A DNA stretch of 64,000 nt from the NCBI GenBank assembly GCA_000733355.1, contig JNVV01000036.1, positions 260,219 through 324,218 of the forward strand, in the 5' to 3' direction. Position numbers and translations under genes: made by a program. Under the pieces are notes generated by a model. It had not been told where the DNA came from and searched no databases. It saw only the letters and a program-made list of their open reading frames with translations. Every line of letters begins with the position of its first letter. The stretch's first letter is position 1. This DNA comes from Falciphora oryzae. Taxonomy: Eukaryota > Ascomycota > Sordariomycetes > Magnaporthales > Magnaporthaceae. Shown here one piece after another: positions 34,156-46,123 of the stretch.

Positions 34156-35807
34156 TTCGGTGCATATGGTTGCGTGTTTGAGCCGCAGTGGGCGGGAGTC
34201 CATATGCGTCGCAACCCTGCACTGCGTCGTGCATGCAGCCTGACCCCTTAGCGGCCCACATCCACCATCGTGATGGTCCAACTTACAGCCATCCAAGCAT
34301 GCGTTGCTCTACCAGCACCAGACTTGGACAAGGAGCCATGATGTTCATGAAGCGTGCGCTAGCAGCCAGGCAAAGGACTCCTCTGGCTGAAAAGATTTTA
34401 AACATCACACCCTGGTTCCTGGCGGATCTTTGCGGCAGATTGCAAGATCCTTCCCGCCACTTCTGGGCGCGTGTTTGCTCGCCCCTTGTTTGCGCCTGTG
34501 ACTGTTCTAGCAAGCGCGGGCAGACATATCCGACGTAGAAAATCAGGCACAACAGCAAGCATTCTTACGCAACGCTCCTGTAGCCTCACGAACCAACGCC
34601 CGTTCGCTTGACCAGCTTCACGGGCAAACCCTGAGGCGCAGTGTGTGTCCACTGGCAAGCCGTTTGGTGCTTCCAGCCGTCTAGGGACACATGTCGCGAG
34701 ACGCACGCCACCCCGTCCCCCGCCGCGGGTCCTGTCCCATATATCTAGCACCTTCCGCTTTGTCCGTCGTGCCGGTGGCAGCCGTCCGTCCGGCTTGAAA
34801 CGGACGTTATTGGCCAGTGATCTTTTTGGATGCCTGACGCCTACGAGCACTGGCACCCCAGCTTCCTCACGTTTGCCCGTACTTGTCGTCCGGTTAATTT
34901 GCGGCCGGCCTGCTGTCAACAGCGCCTCCTCCCTGCAGTTTTGCACCACCAGAGGTGATTTCTGACAGAAAGGTTGGCTCATCCCTGCCGGTCTCCTGTC
35001 TGCACCTGACGGCTCATTCCCAGGGGACGAGGCTCACGCAGGAGCGAACGAGCGCTGTTCCCCTGGCGGCGTATAGGGTTTCTGTGGGTAGGTACTCCCT
35101 GCCGCTAGGTGCCTACCGGGTCTTCCCTGCCCCTATTCTTTGCCGTCTCCCGTGGTGCTGCTGAAGCTCAGGAGGCTCTTTCCCAATTTGGAAGGCACGC
35201 GTGCGGCCATCCTGGGTCTTCACACCCGCACAGGCAGACCACACACAATCTGCCCCTTCCTCTCAACCCCCAGCTCTGTTTGTCCAATTTTTTTCTCTCT
35301 CGTGCTTTTCTATTCCCCATTCCAACTCGTTCAACTTCTGGCTTCTGGCCGGGACGCCGCGGTCTCTTCCTCCTCTCCCGCGCGGTGCCCGCTGGCAATC
35401 CTTGGCCAACACCAGATATCATCTTCTGCGTTGCATTATCCTCGTCATCTTGGAAGCACTCTCCTGCCCTCTGGACGCCTGGCGCGAAGCGTTTCTCGTA
35501 TTGACTCCAAGACCAGATAACCGTCAGTGGTTTACCTTTTTTGGGCCCGGCACCTTTTCCCCCGGCCTCTGTTTCCTGTGGTCGTCGTGCATTCTTCTTG
35601 ATATCCCTGGCATCGCGGATTTCGCGTTCCGACTCTGCTCGCACTGCCCAGGTTTGTCTTTTTTTTTTTTCGTCTGCGCCTTTCTTCGTTATCCTCTCAC
35701 TCGTAACTGAGCCTCCCGCCGCGTCTTCCCTTTCTCTCCAGCCGAAAGGCCCATCTCTCCCGCCCTCAAAGCTAACAACAGGCCGTGTGCAAGCCTACCC
35801 CGAGAGA
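34156..35807. other. Intergenic region tRNA-Gly / SAD-3-like helicase
   Basis: About 1.65 kb; the last 500 bp are C/T-rich and look like the helicase 5' leader. An imperfect inverted repeat built on GGTAGG(T/C)AC lies at about 35089-35119. No other gene is supported. Confidence 0.5.
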
Positions 35808-38800
35808 ATGGCCTCGTTGAAATCACAGGCTGTGGCTCAACTGAGCGATGTACGTGATCCTCCCTCTCCACTCAGCCCCCTCTTCCCCAACACTCTGCTG
35901 GACTGACGTTCCCCGTCCGCCTTGAAGCAGCAGCTAGGTCCGGAGGAAATCGTTCGCCAGCATGTCAGCTTCGTCCCGAGCGGCCCCGGATGGCAGGGGA
36001 TGCCCGAGCTTCCCACTCCTGCCGAGATAAACCGGAGCTGGGAAGCCGTCGAGGCTCTGCCCTTTGACCGTGTCGACGAGCCCTGGGATCAGAAGGACGA
36101 TTACCTGGCGACCAAGTACAAAATCCTCCGCTGCGAGGGCACCGAGAGCCTGCGCCATGCCGTCTCGGCGTACAAGCTCGATCCCTTCATGTTCGACGAC
36201 AAAACTACATGCGTCTACACCAACGTTAGCAGCCCTCCGCTTCTGTCCAGACGTCACCATTTTTTTTCCGTGTTACTGACGCGCTGCTCGTGCCTGGTGC
36301 ATAGGTGTACATAGTCGGATACCTGATGACCCGCATGGGCGCATTCTTCAGAGTCCGCTTCTCCACCCGTCGCGCCGGCGTCAAGATCAAGTGGCTTCAG
36401 TCTCGCCGCTTCACCCCTGGCACGATCCTGGCCATCAGCACAGCCGAAGACAAGTTCCGGACTATCTGCAAGGTCGCTGTTGTAGCCCAGAGGCCGTACA
36501 AAGACGGCCTTGATCAGAACCCCCCGCTCGTTGATCTTCTCTGGGCCGACCCCAACGATGCCGTCTTCGATCCTGGCCTGGAGCTTGTCATGGTCGAGTC
36601 TCGGACTGGCTACTTCGAGGCTGTCCGCCATGCTCTGAGGGGTCTCCAGCATGTCGCCAACGAGCCCACGACGCTCGACAAATACGTGGTCTCGGGTCAG
36701 CGCAAGATCGAGACCCCGGCGTCCGTCCGCTGTTCTCCAGTCATGGACCTCTCGCCCATTGTCCATCTCCCACCACCAGGGTCTGAGGCCGAGGAGAACC
36801 AGGCCATCGCGCTTATCAATGCCAAAGCTCCGTTTAGGGAGGTCAACATCCTCGGCGAGGTCCCTGATGAGCTCCCATCGGTCACGTCTATGGACCGTTC
36901 CCAGATCATGGCGTTGAAGGACATGCTCACCAAGGAGATTGCCATCGTCCAAGGGCCTCCGGGGACAGGCAAGACATTCACTTCGGTGTCCACCCTGGAT
37001 GTTCTTCGAGCGAACCGGGATCGGGTTCACGACCCTCCTATCATTGTTGCAGCGCAGACCAACCACGCACTCGACCAGATTCTGATGCACTGCGACGGCA
37101 CCGGGGCCAGCATACTGCGCGTGGGTGGCCGCACTGAGAATGAGAAGATGCAGGAGCGAACTGTCTATCGTCTGAGAAAGCAGATGGCTGGCAACCAGGC
37201 CCAGAGGGGTTTCAGGTCTCTTGATCAGGTTCGCCGCCGCGTCATCGACAGGTTCACTGAGAAGCTGGTCGACGCCTTCCCGGAAGGACTCCTGAGGCCA
37301 GCGCTTCTGCAGGAATACGGCCTTCTCTCGCAAGCCCAGGTTCATTCGCTGTCAGACTCGAACTGGGAGGGCTCAGGCGGCTCGGGTGCCTCTGATGGTG
37401 ATCCCAATGGTGCCGATCAAGAGGCCAATCTGGAGCTTTGGCTCGGTGACCAGAGGACAACGGGCCTGGCCGCCCAAGCTGAGCCCGAGTTTGAGATGGA
37501 GGAGGCTATTGGCGAGATCAACCGGGAATACGAGGTTGACGTTGGCCTGGATCGCTCCGCGGACGAGGAAGAGGACGACAGGATTCTCGGGACCTGGATC
37601 GCGCTCGGCTACAACCAAACCGGCAAGCTTCCGCCCAGGACCAAGAGGGCGGCCAAAACCAAGACGCCTGAGGATTGGCTTTCGGCCGAGAACCTGTGGG
37701 ATATCCCCTCCCATTTCCGCGGCGCCGTGTACCGCCACCTCCAGGCCGGTCTCATGAAGGCAATCCGGGCCGACCTCGTCGACTGTCTCGCCGAGTACAA
37801 GAAGAGCTGCCAGGACATGACAATTGGCAAGTGGACTAACGATCTACAGCTGATCAAAGCTCACAAGATCGAGATTGTCGGCTGCACCACAACTGGCTTG
37901 ACCAAGTACCGCGGTTTCTTGGCTGCCATGCGCCCTCGGATCATGCTGATCGAGGAGGCCGCTGAGACGCGGGAGCCCAACATCGTCTCGGCCCTGTATA
38001 GGTCTCTCCAGCAACTAATCTTGGTCGGAGACCACCAGCAGCTGACGCCGCACTGTGATATCCAGTCGCTCAGCGGCGCTCCCTTCTTCCTCAACGTGTC
38101 TCTTTTCGAACGCATGGTCAAGCTCGGCGTCCCCTACAGCAGGCTGACGCAGCAACGCCGGATGAAGCCCGAGATCCGTCAGCTTCTGGATCACTTCTAT
38201 GAAGGCCTGACGGATCATCCCCTCGTTGCATCGCGCCCGGATGTGCCAGGCATGGGTGGAAGAAACATGTGGCTCTTCCACCACCAGTGGCCGGAGGAGG
38301 TCGACGCCGACTGCTCCAAGTTCAACCATCAGGAGGCCGAGATGACGGTCAAGTTTTTTGTGTACCTCATGAGCAACGGCACCGATCCCAGCCGCATCAC
38401 CATCTTGACTTTCTATAATGGCCAGCGCAAGGTATGTACCAAAGGCCCGGTGGACAGGCTATCAGAAACTAACTCCCGATCATCCCAGGTGCTGCTGAGG
38501 ATGCTGCGTGCAGAGCCTGCTCTCAGGTTCTTACCATCGTTCAACGTTTTCACCGTCGATTCGTACCAGGGCGAAGAGAACGACATTGTCGTCCTGTCGC
38601 TGGTGCGCAGCCCCAAGCCTGACGCGCCGTACCTGGTCGGGTTTCTCGAGGATAGGAACCGAGCCACGGTCGCCATTTCGCGTGCCCGCTGCGGTTTCTA
38701 CATCTTTGGCAACTTCCTCAACCTGTTCCGAGCGAACGAGGACTCGTTCTATGTCTGGGGCAACGTCCACAGCTGCTTTGCCCAGAATAGCAGCCTTGAC

Positions 38801-39885
38801 ATGGCCCGGGGACTCCCCATTGTCTGCCAGCAGCATGGGTCTGAGACGTGGATGAAGGAAGCAGACGACTTTGTGGGAAACGCAGGCGGGTGCCGGAAGA
38901 TGTGCACGGGGCATCTGCCTTGTGGACACAAGTGCCAGCTGGCGTGCCACTGGTGAGTGTCTACCTAACCCATCGGGCTTGCGTGTCTTATCCAGTCGCT
39001 TTTTCCTGTTTTTTTTTTTTTTTTAGACGCGTGTGGTTGCTGATATCCGGATGCGACAACAGGCGACCACATGACAGCTACGCCTGCTCCGAGCCATGCA
39101 CCAAGACCTTGCCCTCTTGCGGTCATCTGTGCTCCAACAAGTGCACCGAGAAATGCTACTGCAACCAGTGTCACTTTGAACAGTCAGCAGCAAGTCAGCA
39201 AGCCCTGCTGGTGGAGCGGGCCCTTCATCCTACCCTCGACGACGTCCTGGCCGGCAATGATCTCGGCGTCAACGATCTGATTCCTGAGGTTGACTCGCGA
39301 CTGGCGCTGTCGACACAGCACTCGAGTCGTGGCCGGGCCGCGGTCAGGGCAGGTGTTGGACGCGGTGGCATGCGAGGAGGCAACGCTCGAGGTGGTCGCG
39401 ATGGCGGTGGTCAACGTCCGATGGTCCCAAGCAGTGTGGCCAACTGGGCGGCGTACTCCAAAAACACGAGCAGGTTTGATGAGAGGGATCGCCTACAGGC
39501 GAGCGCAGCGAGGGCTGAGCTGCCGTTGAGGGGCCGCCTCGGAATCAAAGAGAAGTTCAAGGAGGCAAGCCTCGTTAACGGCCAGCGGACCAACGCGGTG
39601 AAGAAGGTGGAGGTTCTGCTGCCCGGCCTTGACGATGACGCAGAGAGCGCCCAGGCTGCCAACGGATCCAACGGGTCTGCCGCTTTTGTAGGGGTGAGCA
39701 AAGCGGCTACGGGTGCTGGTGGCAGCGGCGTCGATGGGGCTTGGCGTCTGAACAAGGCCGGGGGCGGACAGGTTGGAGCCACCGGGGCGTCATCCCGCCC
39801 GGGCCACTTCGTCGGCAGCGGGGCTCTACCGGCAACTGCCAAGGCTGCACCGGCGGAAGAGGAGGACTTGATCAGCCTGGCGTAG
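35808..39885 (+). CDS. sad-3: SAD-3/Hrr1-type superfamily 1 helicase with NFX1-type zinc fingers
   Basis: Five exons, 35808-35849, 35931-36224, 36305-38431, 38489-38952 and 39063-39885, give 1249 residues. The helicase core has Walker A QGPPGTGKT (about 329-337), a LIEEAAE Walker B variant (about 660), TVDSYQGEEND and AISRARCGFYI. A cysteine-rich NFX1-like region follows (CGHKCQLACH and CSEPC...CGHLCSNKC), and the C-terminus is RGG-rich. This matches ZNFX1/Hrr1 proteins. S. pombe Hrr1 works in RNAi-dependent heterochromatin assembly and Neurospora SAD-3 in meiotic silencing by unpaired DNA. The last intron needs the acceptor at 39061-39062: the nearer AG at 39025-39026 would create an immediate TGA. 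Intron 3 is 57 bp and stop-free. Confidence 0.9.
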
Positions 39886-41123
39886 GCGACGTCAGCGTCT
39901 AGATGGGAGAGTTGTTTAGTCGCCGGCACCGCCTCTTTCCCCCCTTTCTTCGTGTCTCGCGCCTCTATTTCCCTCCTCGTTTCCTGTCTCCTTTTCCTGT
40001 CTTTTTCTTTTTCTTTTTCCTCTTGTTCAGTTTTTTACTCCCTTTTTCCTCTTTTCTGTCCCTTTTCCGTTTCCCATGTCGTCTTTCCGGCGACATTTCC
40101 CCTTTCCCTTGTCCTGTTCCCCTTGCACGTTTCATTGTCTTTTGCAACTCGCATTTGATCTGGAACTAATTTGCATAGGGGCGAGAAAAGCGGATATGGT
40201 TGCGACTGGCAGCCTGACACGATTCTTTGGCGGGCCGGATATGCGGTCTAATGGGATGCTGGGGTGTGATGTGGTTGTGCAATGAGTAGGCCACGGGAGA
40301 AGAGTTGGGACGCTATGAGAAAGAACCAGGAAGCCGGTCGGGCGGCTTGTTTGTTGTGTCTGTACCGAGACGACGCCCGCCTATGTTTAGAGTAGCTCGA
40401 ATCAATTGATGGTTGGTTGTAAAGCACAATCTGAAGAACGTGAAGCTGATTGCGTCATGTTTGGGGGCGTGGGTGGAGTCTGACTCGTGCTGGATTTCCA
40501 ATGCACAACTACAGGGGATGCTGAGCTGCTGCAGTGCTGCGTGGGACAGTGTCCAGGGGTGACCCCGCCCCCGTACCCACTGCACGATTGGAGTCGCGTC
40601 GCTGACGCGATTCGATTGAAGGCGCACTGGGGTTGACTTTGAACGAATTGATTGATTTCACAGGGCGGTACCCGCTGGCCTGGGTTGGAACGTTTGTCGA
40701 TGTCGAAGCCGCGGATCGAAGTCAGGTCCAAGGGGAGTTTTGAGACGGGAAGCCACGACGCAGGGAAAGGGTTAATTGTGGGCTAGCTATTGATCGAAAG
40801 AGGCCGTTTGTTCTCTACCTAGTTTTTTTTTTTTTTCTTCTTTTTTTCTGGCTTCTCGACTCCATCCTTGAGGTCTCGCGCCTTGTCGCCTGAGTTTTGA
40901 TCGACACGCTCCAAGCTCCCGCATAACTGCTTTCTACGCCAAAACAGCGAAAGTTGCCGGGTAATTGCTGGCCAGCACCAATTGATTGCAACCCTACCTG
41001 CCGCCCGGAACCTGCTCCCTGAGCTCCCTAAGCACCTGGGCACGGAAAAAGACGGGTCGATCGACGCACGCCAGGCCGGCTGGTGTGGTGTTAGAGGGCC
41101 CGAGTGCCTGGGCTGCAGCCACC
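39886..41123. other. Intergenic region SAD-3-like / SPT8
   Basis: About 1.2 kb. The first 270 bp are a C/T-rich helicase 3' UTR that happens to stay open in frame after the stop. A T13 run lies near 40826. No gene or RNA was recognised. Confidence 0.55.
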
Positions 41124-43495
41124 ATGGACGAGGACGAAAGGGGTAAGCACCCAGTGTCGCACGCGGCAAGGCGCTGCTGCTGCTGCTAGGGTCGCGGCCA
41201 TTTGCTGACCGCCTCGCCACCCTGGGCGTGCTTGTTGCAGAATCGAACGCGAGCTCCGACAATGAGCGGGACGAGGTGATGGAGGACATTGACGCGCCCG
41301 AGCAAGAGAACGACAACGAGGACGACGATAACGACAACGAGAACGAGGGCAGCAACGACAACGACGACGTGGAGGGCGACGGCGGAGGCGAACCCGACGG
41401 CGACGGCAAGCGGGGTGACAAGGAAGCAAAAGACAGCCGCCTGCCCAAGCGCATGCGCAAGGAAAGCTCCGGGCGCGAGGCGGGCGCACCGGCAGCGGCG
41501 TCTGGCGCCCCAGCACCAGAATCGGCGTCGCAGAAGCTCCCAGAAACGGGGAAATCCGAGGCGGCGGCGGCGGGCTCCCCGCCAGGGCCAAAGTCGCGAT
41601 GGCAGCACATCGCGCCCGAGCGGGTGCAGGCGCGCCTGTACGACATCGTGCCGACCATGGCGGCGCCTCAGGCGACGAGCATCAATGCGTTCGCGGCGAC
41701 GCCCGACATGCGCTTCTGGATGACGGGCGGGACTGACGGTTACGTGCGCAAGTACGACGGGGTGGGCACCATAAACGGCAAGCAGCTCCTGACGGTGGCA
41801 CAGCGGCACCCCTTTGTCGACTCGGTCGTCAAGGCTGGCATCCTGATGTCGTACTGGGAGAACGAGGAGCCGCCCGGGGTGGGCGGGTCCTCTGGCGGGC
41901 CGGGGGCTAGTAGCGCGGCGGCCGGGGCGACGGACCACATCCTGAGCCCCGTCTACTCGCTGGCGGTGCACTCGCAGGGGCTCTGGGTGCTGTCTGGCAC
42001 CGAGGGCGGCGGCATCAACCTGTCGAGCGCGCGGCACGACGAGGGCAAGCGCATCGCGTGCCTGGCCAAGCACTCGAGCGCCGTCAGCGTGCTGACCATG
42101 CTGCCGGACGAGAAGTCGGTGCTGAGCGGCAGCTGGGACAAGACCATTGCCGACTGGGACCTGAACAACGGCGAAGTGCGCCGCCGCTTCGAGGGCAGCG
42201 GCGGCCAGATCTCGGCCGTCGAGCTGCGGCCAGCGGGCGGCGCGCTGATACCGCAGGCCGCCTCATACGGCATCGACCTGCTCGGCGTCAAGCCGGATCC
42301 TGGCGGCGGCACCATCAGTGGCAACAACGACCAGCCCTTCCGCAACGGCGGCTCGAGCAACGGGGTGCGCGGCGGTGGCGCGGGCGGGTCGGCGGCGAAC
42401 GGCGTGGGCGGTGCGGCTGGTGGAGGCGGCGACGGCGGCGGCAGCAGTGCCGAGGGCGCGGGCTCTGGGTTTGCGCAGAGCGCGTCGCCGGCGCACGAGT
42501 CGCTGTTTGGCAGCCCGGCCGGGTCGCTGTTTGGCGAGGACAACATGGGCGCGGACGGCAACGGTAACGTGTTTGGCGACGACGACGACGACTTTGGGGA
42601 GATGGACCTGAACGGCGGGCAGAGCGGCGACGTGGTCATGGGAGGGACAGACGCAGGGGCCAGCGCGGGCAAGGGTACTACTGGCGCTGGTGCTGCTACT
42701 GCTTCGACCAAAGCTCCGCCTCCCGGGAAGGCCGAGGGGTCCAGCGGGAAGAACAAGGCTGCGGCCGACACCACCAACGGCGCGTCGTCGTCGCAAACAA
42801 GCACGGTCACAGGGAGCCAGCAGGCGGCAGGATCTGCACAGGAAGTAGCAGCAGCAGCAGAAGCAGACACGGCAAAGACGACGTCCCCCAAGCAGCAGCG
42901 GCGGCAGTCGCAGGCAGGGTCGATAGTGCTCAACTCGGCGGCGACCCCGCACGTGGACCCGACGCGGGCGTCGGACCAGGTGTTCGCGGCAGCGTCGATG
43001 GACGGCACGATCCGGATCTGGGACCGGCGGATGCAGAAGCCGGCGGCGCGCATCGGCTTGCGGCCGGGCCTGCCGCCCTGGTGCATGGGCGCGTGCTGGA
43101 GCCCCGACGGCAACCACATCTACGCGGGGCGGCGCAACGGCACGGTCGAGGAGTACAGCATCCACAAGGCGCGGTCCGGGTGGCTGCCCGAGCGGTCCCT
43201 CAAGCTCCCCGCGGGCAGCGGGCCCGTCAGCTGCGTGCGCGCCATGCCCAACGGCCGGCACCTGGTCGTGGCCTCGCACGACATCCTGCGCCTGTACGAC
43301 CTGCGCGACTCGTCGGCCTTCAAGGGCTCGTCGGTGCCGTTCCTCATCATCCCGGGGCCCCCTAGGGCGGGCGTCATCTCGCAGCTCTACGTCGACCCGA
43401 CGGCCCGCTTCATGGTGTCGACGGCCGGCACACGCGGGTGGGACGGCACGTCGACCGAGACGCTGGTGGGGTATGAGATCAACGTGGCGAGCTGA
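41124..43495 (+). CDS. SPT8: SAGA complex subunit SPT8 (WD40)
   Basis: Exon 1 is only 19 bp (41124-41142), then a 98 bp intron, and exon 2 is 41241-43495, giving 757 residues. The N-terminus is acidic and Asn-rich (about 7-60). The WD40 blades start near residue 145, with FWMTGGTDGYVRKYDG and VLSGSWDKTIADWDL. A long Gly/Ser/Ala-rich insertion (about 370-585) splits the propeller before VFAAASMDGTIRIWDRR and the closing blades. The order of motifs is that of Spt8, which helps SAGA deliver TBP to promoters. Insertions at this point vary in length between fungi. Confidence 0.92.
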
Positions 43496-43730
43496 GTGGT
43501 CTGCGTTTTATCTAATGTCCTGTGTTCTGGGCTCTGGGCTCTGGGCGCTGGTTCCTTGTGTCTAATGTGCTGCGTTTGATGTATAGCCACGTTGGATATG
43601 TGGCTACAGCATTTTCTTTTTACAGCTATGGATTCTTTTGTATGTGCTTAGCGGCGTTTGATCAATAACGCTCATCCAGGCTTTATCGTCTCTCATAATA
43701 TCAATACTTCACCCTGTGGTTCTTTCATGT

Positions 43731-43818
43731 TCCTCTTTCCTCTTTCCTCTTTCCTCTTTCCTCTTTCCTCTTTCCTCTTTCCTCTTTCCTCTTTCCTCTT
43801 TCCTCTTTCCTCTTTCCT
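43731..43818. repeat. (CCTCTTT)n minisatellite
   Basis: About twelve 7 bp units in tandem, with similar degenerate blocks continuing over the next 600 bp. Confidence 0.95.
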
Positions 43819-44513
43819 CCTCCTCCCACCACCACCGCCATCAACGTGGCGGTTATTCACCGACAGGGCCCTTCATCTGTTCCTGTCGAGGTCGGGCAAC
43901 AGAAAGCACCATCTACAAACAGGAAACCAGTACGCCAAGCGCCGGCCGTTCTGTGCGGTGTTTTAGCCTTATCTAAACCTACGGTTCGTAACAGCCTCGG
44001 CAGCCTTGCCATCGTTGCCATTTTCCTCAGCCCGGCTTCTTAACAACGTTCTCTTTCCTGTTCTCCTTCCTCCATCACGACGACAACCTCTTTTTTCCCT
44101 TTCGTTTTCCTCTTTCTCTTCCTACCGATTTCCTCTTTCCTGACCTTTTTCCTTTATCAAAGCGACACCCTTTTGCTTTCCTTTCGCTTTCCTCCTCTTC
44201 CTATCGACTTCCTCTTTCCTGGTCTCCTTCCTCTCTCACAACGACAGCATTCTGCTTCCCTTTGATTTTCCCCTTCTTTTCCTACCAACTTCCTCTTTCC
44301 TAATCTCCTGCCTGATCACAACCAAAACCTCTTTTCCCTTTCGTTTTCCTCTTTCCCTTCATTTTCCTCTTTCCCTTTCGTTTTCCTCTTTCCCTTCCCT
44401 TTTCCCTTACTTTCTCCTTCCTTTGCTCCCTTTCCTTCCTAGTCCCTTCCCCATATCCTTCCCATAACCCTACCTACCTGCATTTTTACCCTTCCTCCTC
44501 CAACCTCCTCCTC

Positions 44514-44514
<1 letters not shown>

Positions 44515-44568
<54 letters not shown>
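44515..44568. repeat. (TC)n microsatellite
   Basis: About 27 perfect TC units, 215 bp upstream of the next start codon. Confidence 0.95.
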
Positions 44569-44570
<2 letters not shown>

Positions 44571-44783
44571 CCGTCCTCCCCTCCTACCCTCTCGCATACT
44601 ACAGACAAATCCACCTATACGATTCAACCTCACCTCCAAACCACTCAGCCTACGACTCGCACGGACCGACCGACCTTCAACGCGCTCCAAAGACTGACCT
44701 CCAGCGATAGCCAACTTCTCCCGCTATCTACCACCTACCACAGCTATAAACACCACACCCAAGCAAAAAAAAAAAAAAAAAAA

Positions 44784-46123
44784 ATGTCCCAATACACCAA
44801 CGGCTTCTCTCTCGGCACCAGGAACTGGTATGGACAGAAGCAATTCGAGGAGGAGCTCCGCCGGGTCGAGCGCGACGGCAGGGCTGCCGACTACAAGGCC
44901 GTTCTCAACGCCAAAACCGCCACCAAGAAGGAGATCACCTACCTCCGGGCCAACGATGCATTGAAGCACGCCATGCTCGAGGAAGTGGGCAGGCAGGCCA
45001 TGCGGAAGCGGTAGGCTGTTCTCTCTTCCTCTTTTCCCTTCCCGTCGTTGGCACCTTGCCCTTTCCCTGACAAGACGGCCGGCGGTACAGCGTCGAAAAG
45101 AAGATAGACTGGGCCTCCAAGGTCGAGGCCTTCCGCCGCGGCGAGAGGCGGCCGCGCCGCATGCCCGTCAAGCATCTGATCAACGGCGCTGCCGACATGT
45201 ACCGAACGCCTGCTGCGTCCTCGGTCTTGACTACCGGCTTCGGCCTCGCTCCAGGCCCCAACTACGGCCATACCGTACACAGTGCCGGCCCGGTCTATTA
45301 CCAGCCTCCCTCCGCCTCGTTCGTCCCAGCTGCCGTCGTCCCCAGCATCGAGCAGGACAATAGAGCCGCCACAGCCACTTCTCCCCAGGACTCCCAGCCA
45401 CGCTCGACTGAGGCTGCCGACCGCCAGGCGACTCCTCCCGCCACGAGTGCATCTGCCCCCGGAGCCTAGGGCGCTCCTCGGGGCCAGCTTGCACCGAGCC
45501 CTCCAATCTCACCACCCTCCTCGGCCTCGCCAGCCCCGCCCACCCCCGAGGCCGCCAAGTCGAAGCCCAAGCCGGTCAAGCAGGAGGTCCAGGAGAAGAT
45601 CGCGGGGCCGCCGCCGCCGCCGCCGTCGATGGACACAGAGAACCGGAGCCCCTCAACCGGCAACACCGGTGAGTCACAAGATGAGGTCGCGTCCCTCCGC
45701 GCCGTCGTCAACACCCTGACAGGCCACGTGGCGCGGCAGGACACCACAATCGCGGAGCTGCGCGGCCGCCTCACCGGCGTGGGCACCACTGAAGGCGGCC
45801 CATCCTCGTCTGGCGACACAGGCAGCAGCGTGGCCGCCCCGGGGCAGACGGACGTCAGTATCAGCCCCAACAGCCTCGCCGGCCGGGTGGACAGCATCCG
45901 GGCCGTGTCGGTGGCGCTGCGGGACCAGGTCTCGGGCATCACGGATGTTGTCTTCCCCGATGTGACGGCCTCGATGCACCTCCTCGGCAGCGCCATCACG
46001 GCCGTCGAGCTCAAGGCCCTGGCCGGCGGCTGCGCTCCCGTCATCGGCGACGAGATGCAGGCGCTCAAGGTCGCCCTCAACTCACACCTCCAGAGCCTTG
46101 ATGGCAAGAAGCGCAGCGTCTAG
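44784..46123 (+). CDS. Unrecognised protein with coiled-coil-like C-terminus and internal TAG
   Basis: Exons are 44784-45010 and 45091-46123 (80 bp intron with CTGAC branch point). The frame holds 419 codons, with TAG at codon 202 (45467-45469) and a final TAG at 46121. The N-terminal 120 residues are highly charged and helical (NWYGQKQFEEELRRVERDG). A P/S/T-rich middle part carries the TAG, then comes a second structured part (about 275-410) with heptad-like Leu/Val spacing. Codon use stays strongly G/C-ending after the TAG, so the downstream part is or recently was coding. The short form would be 201 residues. I do not recognise the family. A separate gene starting at the ATG at 45629 is possible but leaves 160 bp of coding-like sequence unexplained. 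Confidence 0.65.
45467..45469 (+). other. In-frame TAG inside the 44784 gene
   Basis: The frame reads GGA GCC TAG GGC GCT and stays open for 217 more codons with coding-like composition. TAG is one change from CAG (Gln) or TGG (Trp). Confidence 0.8.

Larger units (their letters stand above)
43496..44783. other. Pyrimidine-rich intergenic region before the 44784 gene
   Basis: About 1.3 kb dominated by CT-rich sequence: a CCTCTTT minisatellite, further irregular TTCCTCTTTCC blocks to about 44420, and a long TC run. It ends in A20 directly before the next ATG. It probably contains a long C/T-rich leader of the downstream gene. Confidence 0.6.

Noticed and set aside
39886..40158. Open frame after the SAD-3 UAG stop
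   Set aside because: The sequence behind is T/C-rich UTR and its translation is a Phe/Ser/Leu string, unlike the coding-like extensions after the STRAP and 45467 UAGs.
40819..41658. 279-codon minus-strand frame over the SPT8 start
   Set aside because: A Ser/Pro/Arg shadow of the acidic SPT8 N-terminus ending in a homopolymer-coded Lys run.
42263..43279. Long antisense frames over SPT8
   Set aside because: They are shadows of GC-rich WD40 coding sequence without any recognisable motif.
43731..43818. Regular repeats resembling a CRISPR-like array
   Set aside because: A 7 bp minisatellite with no spacers, in a eukaryotic genome.
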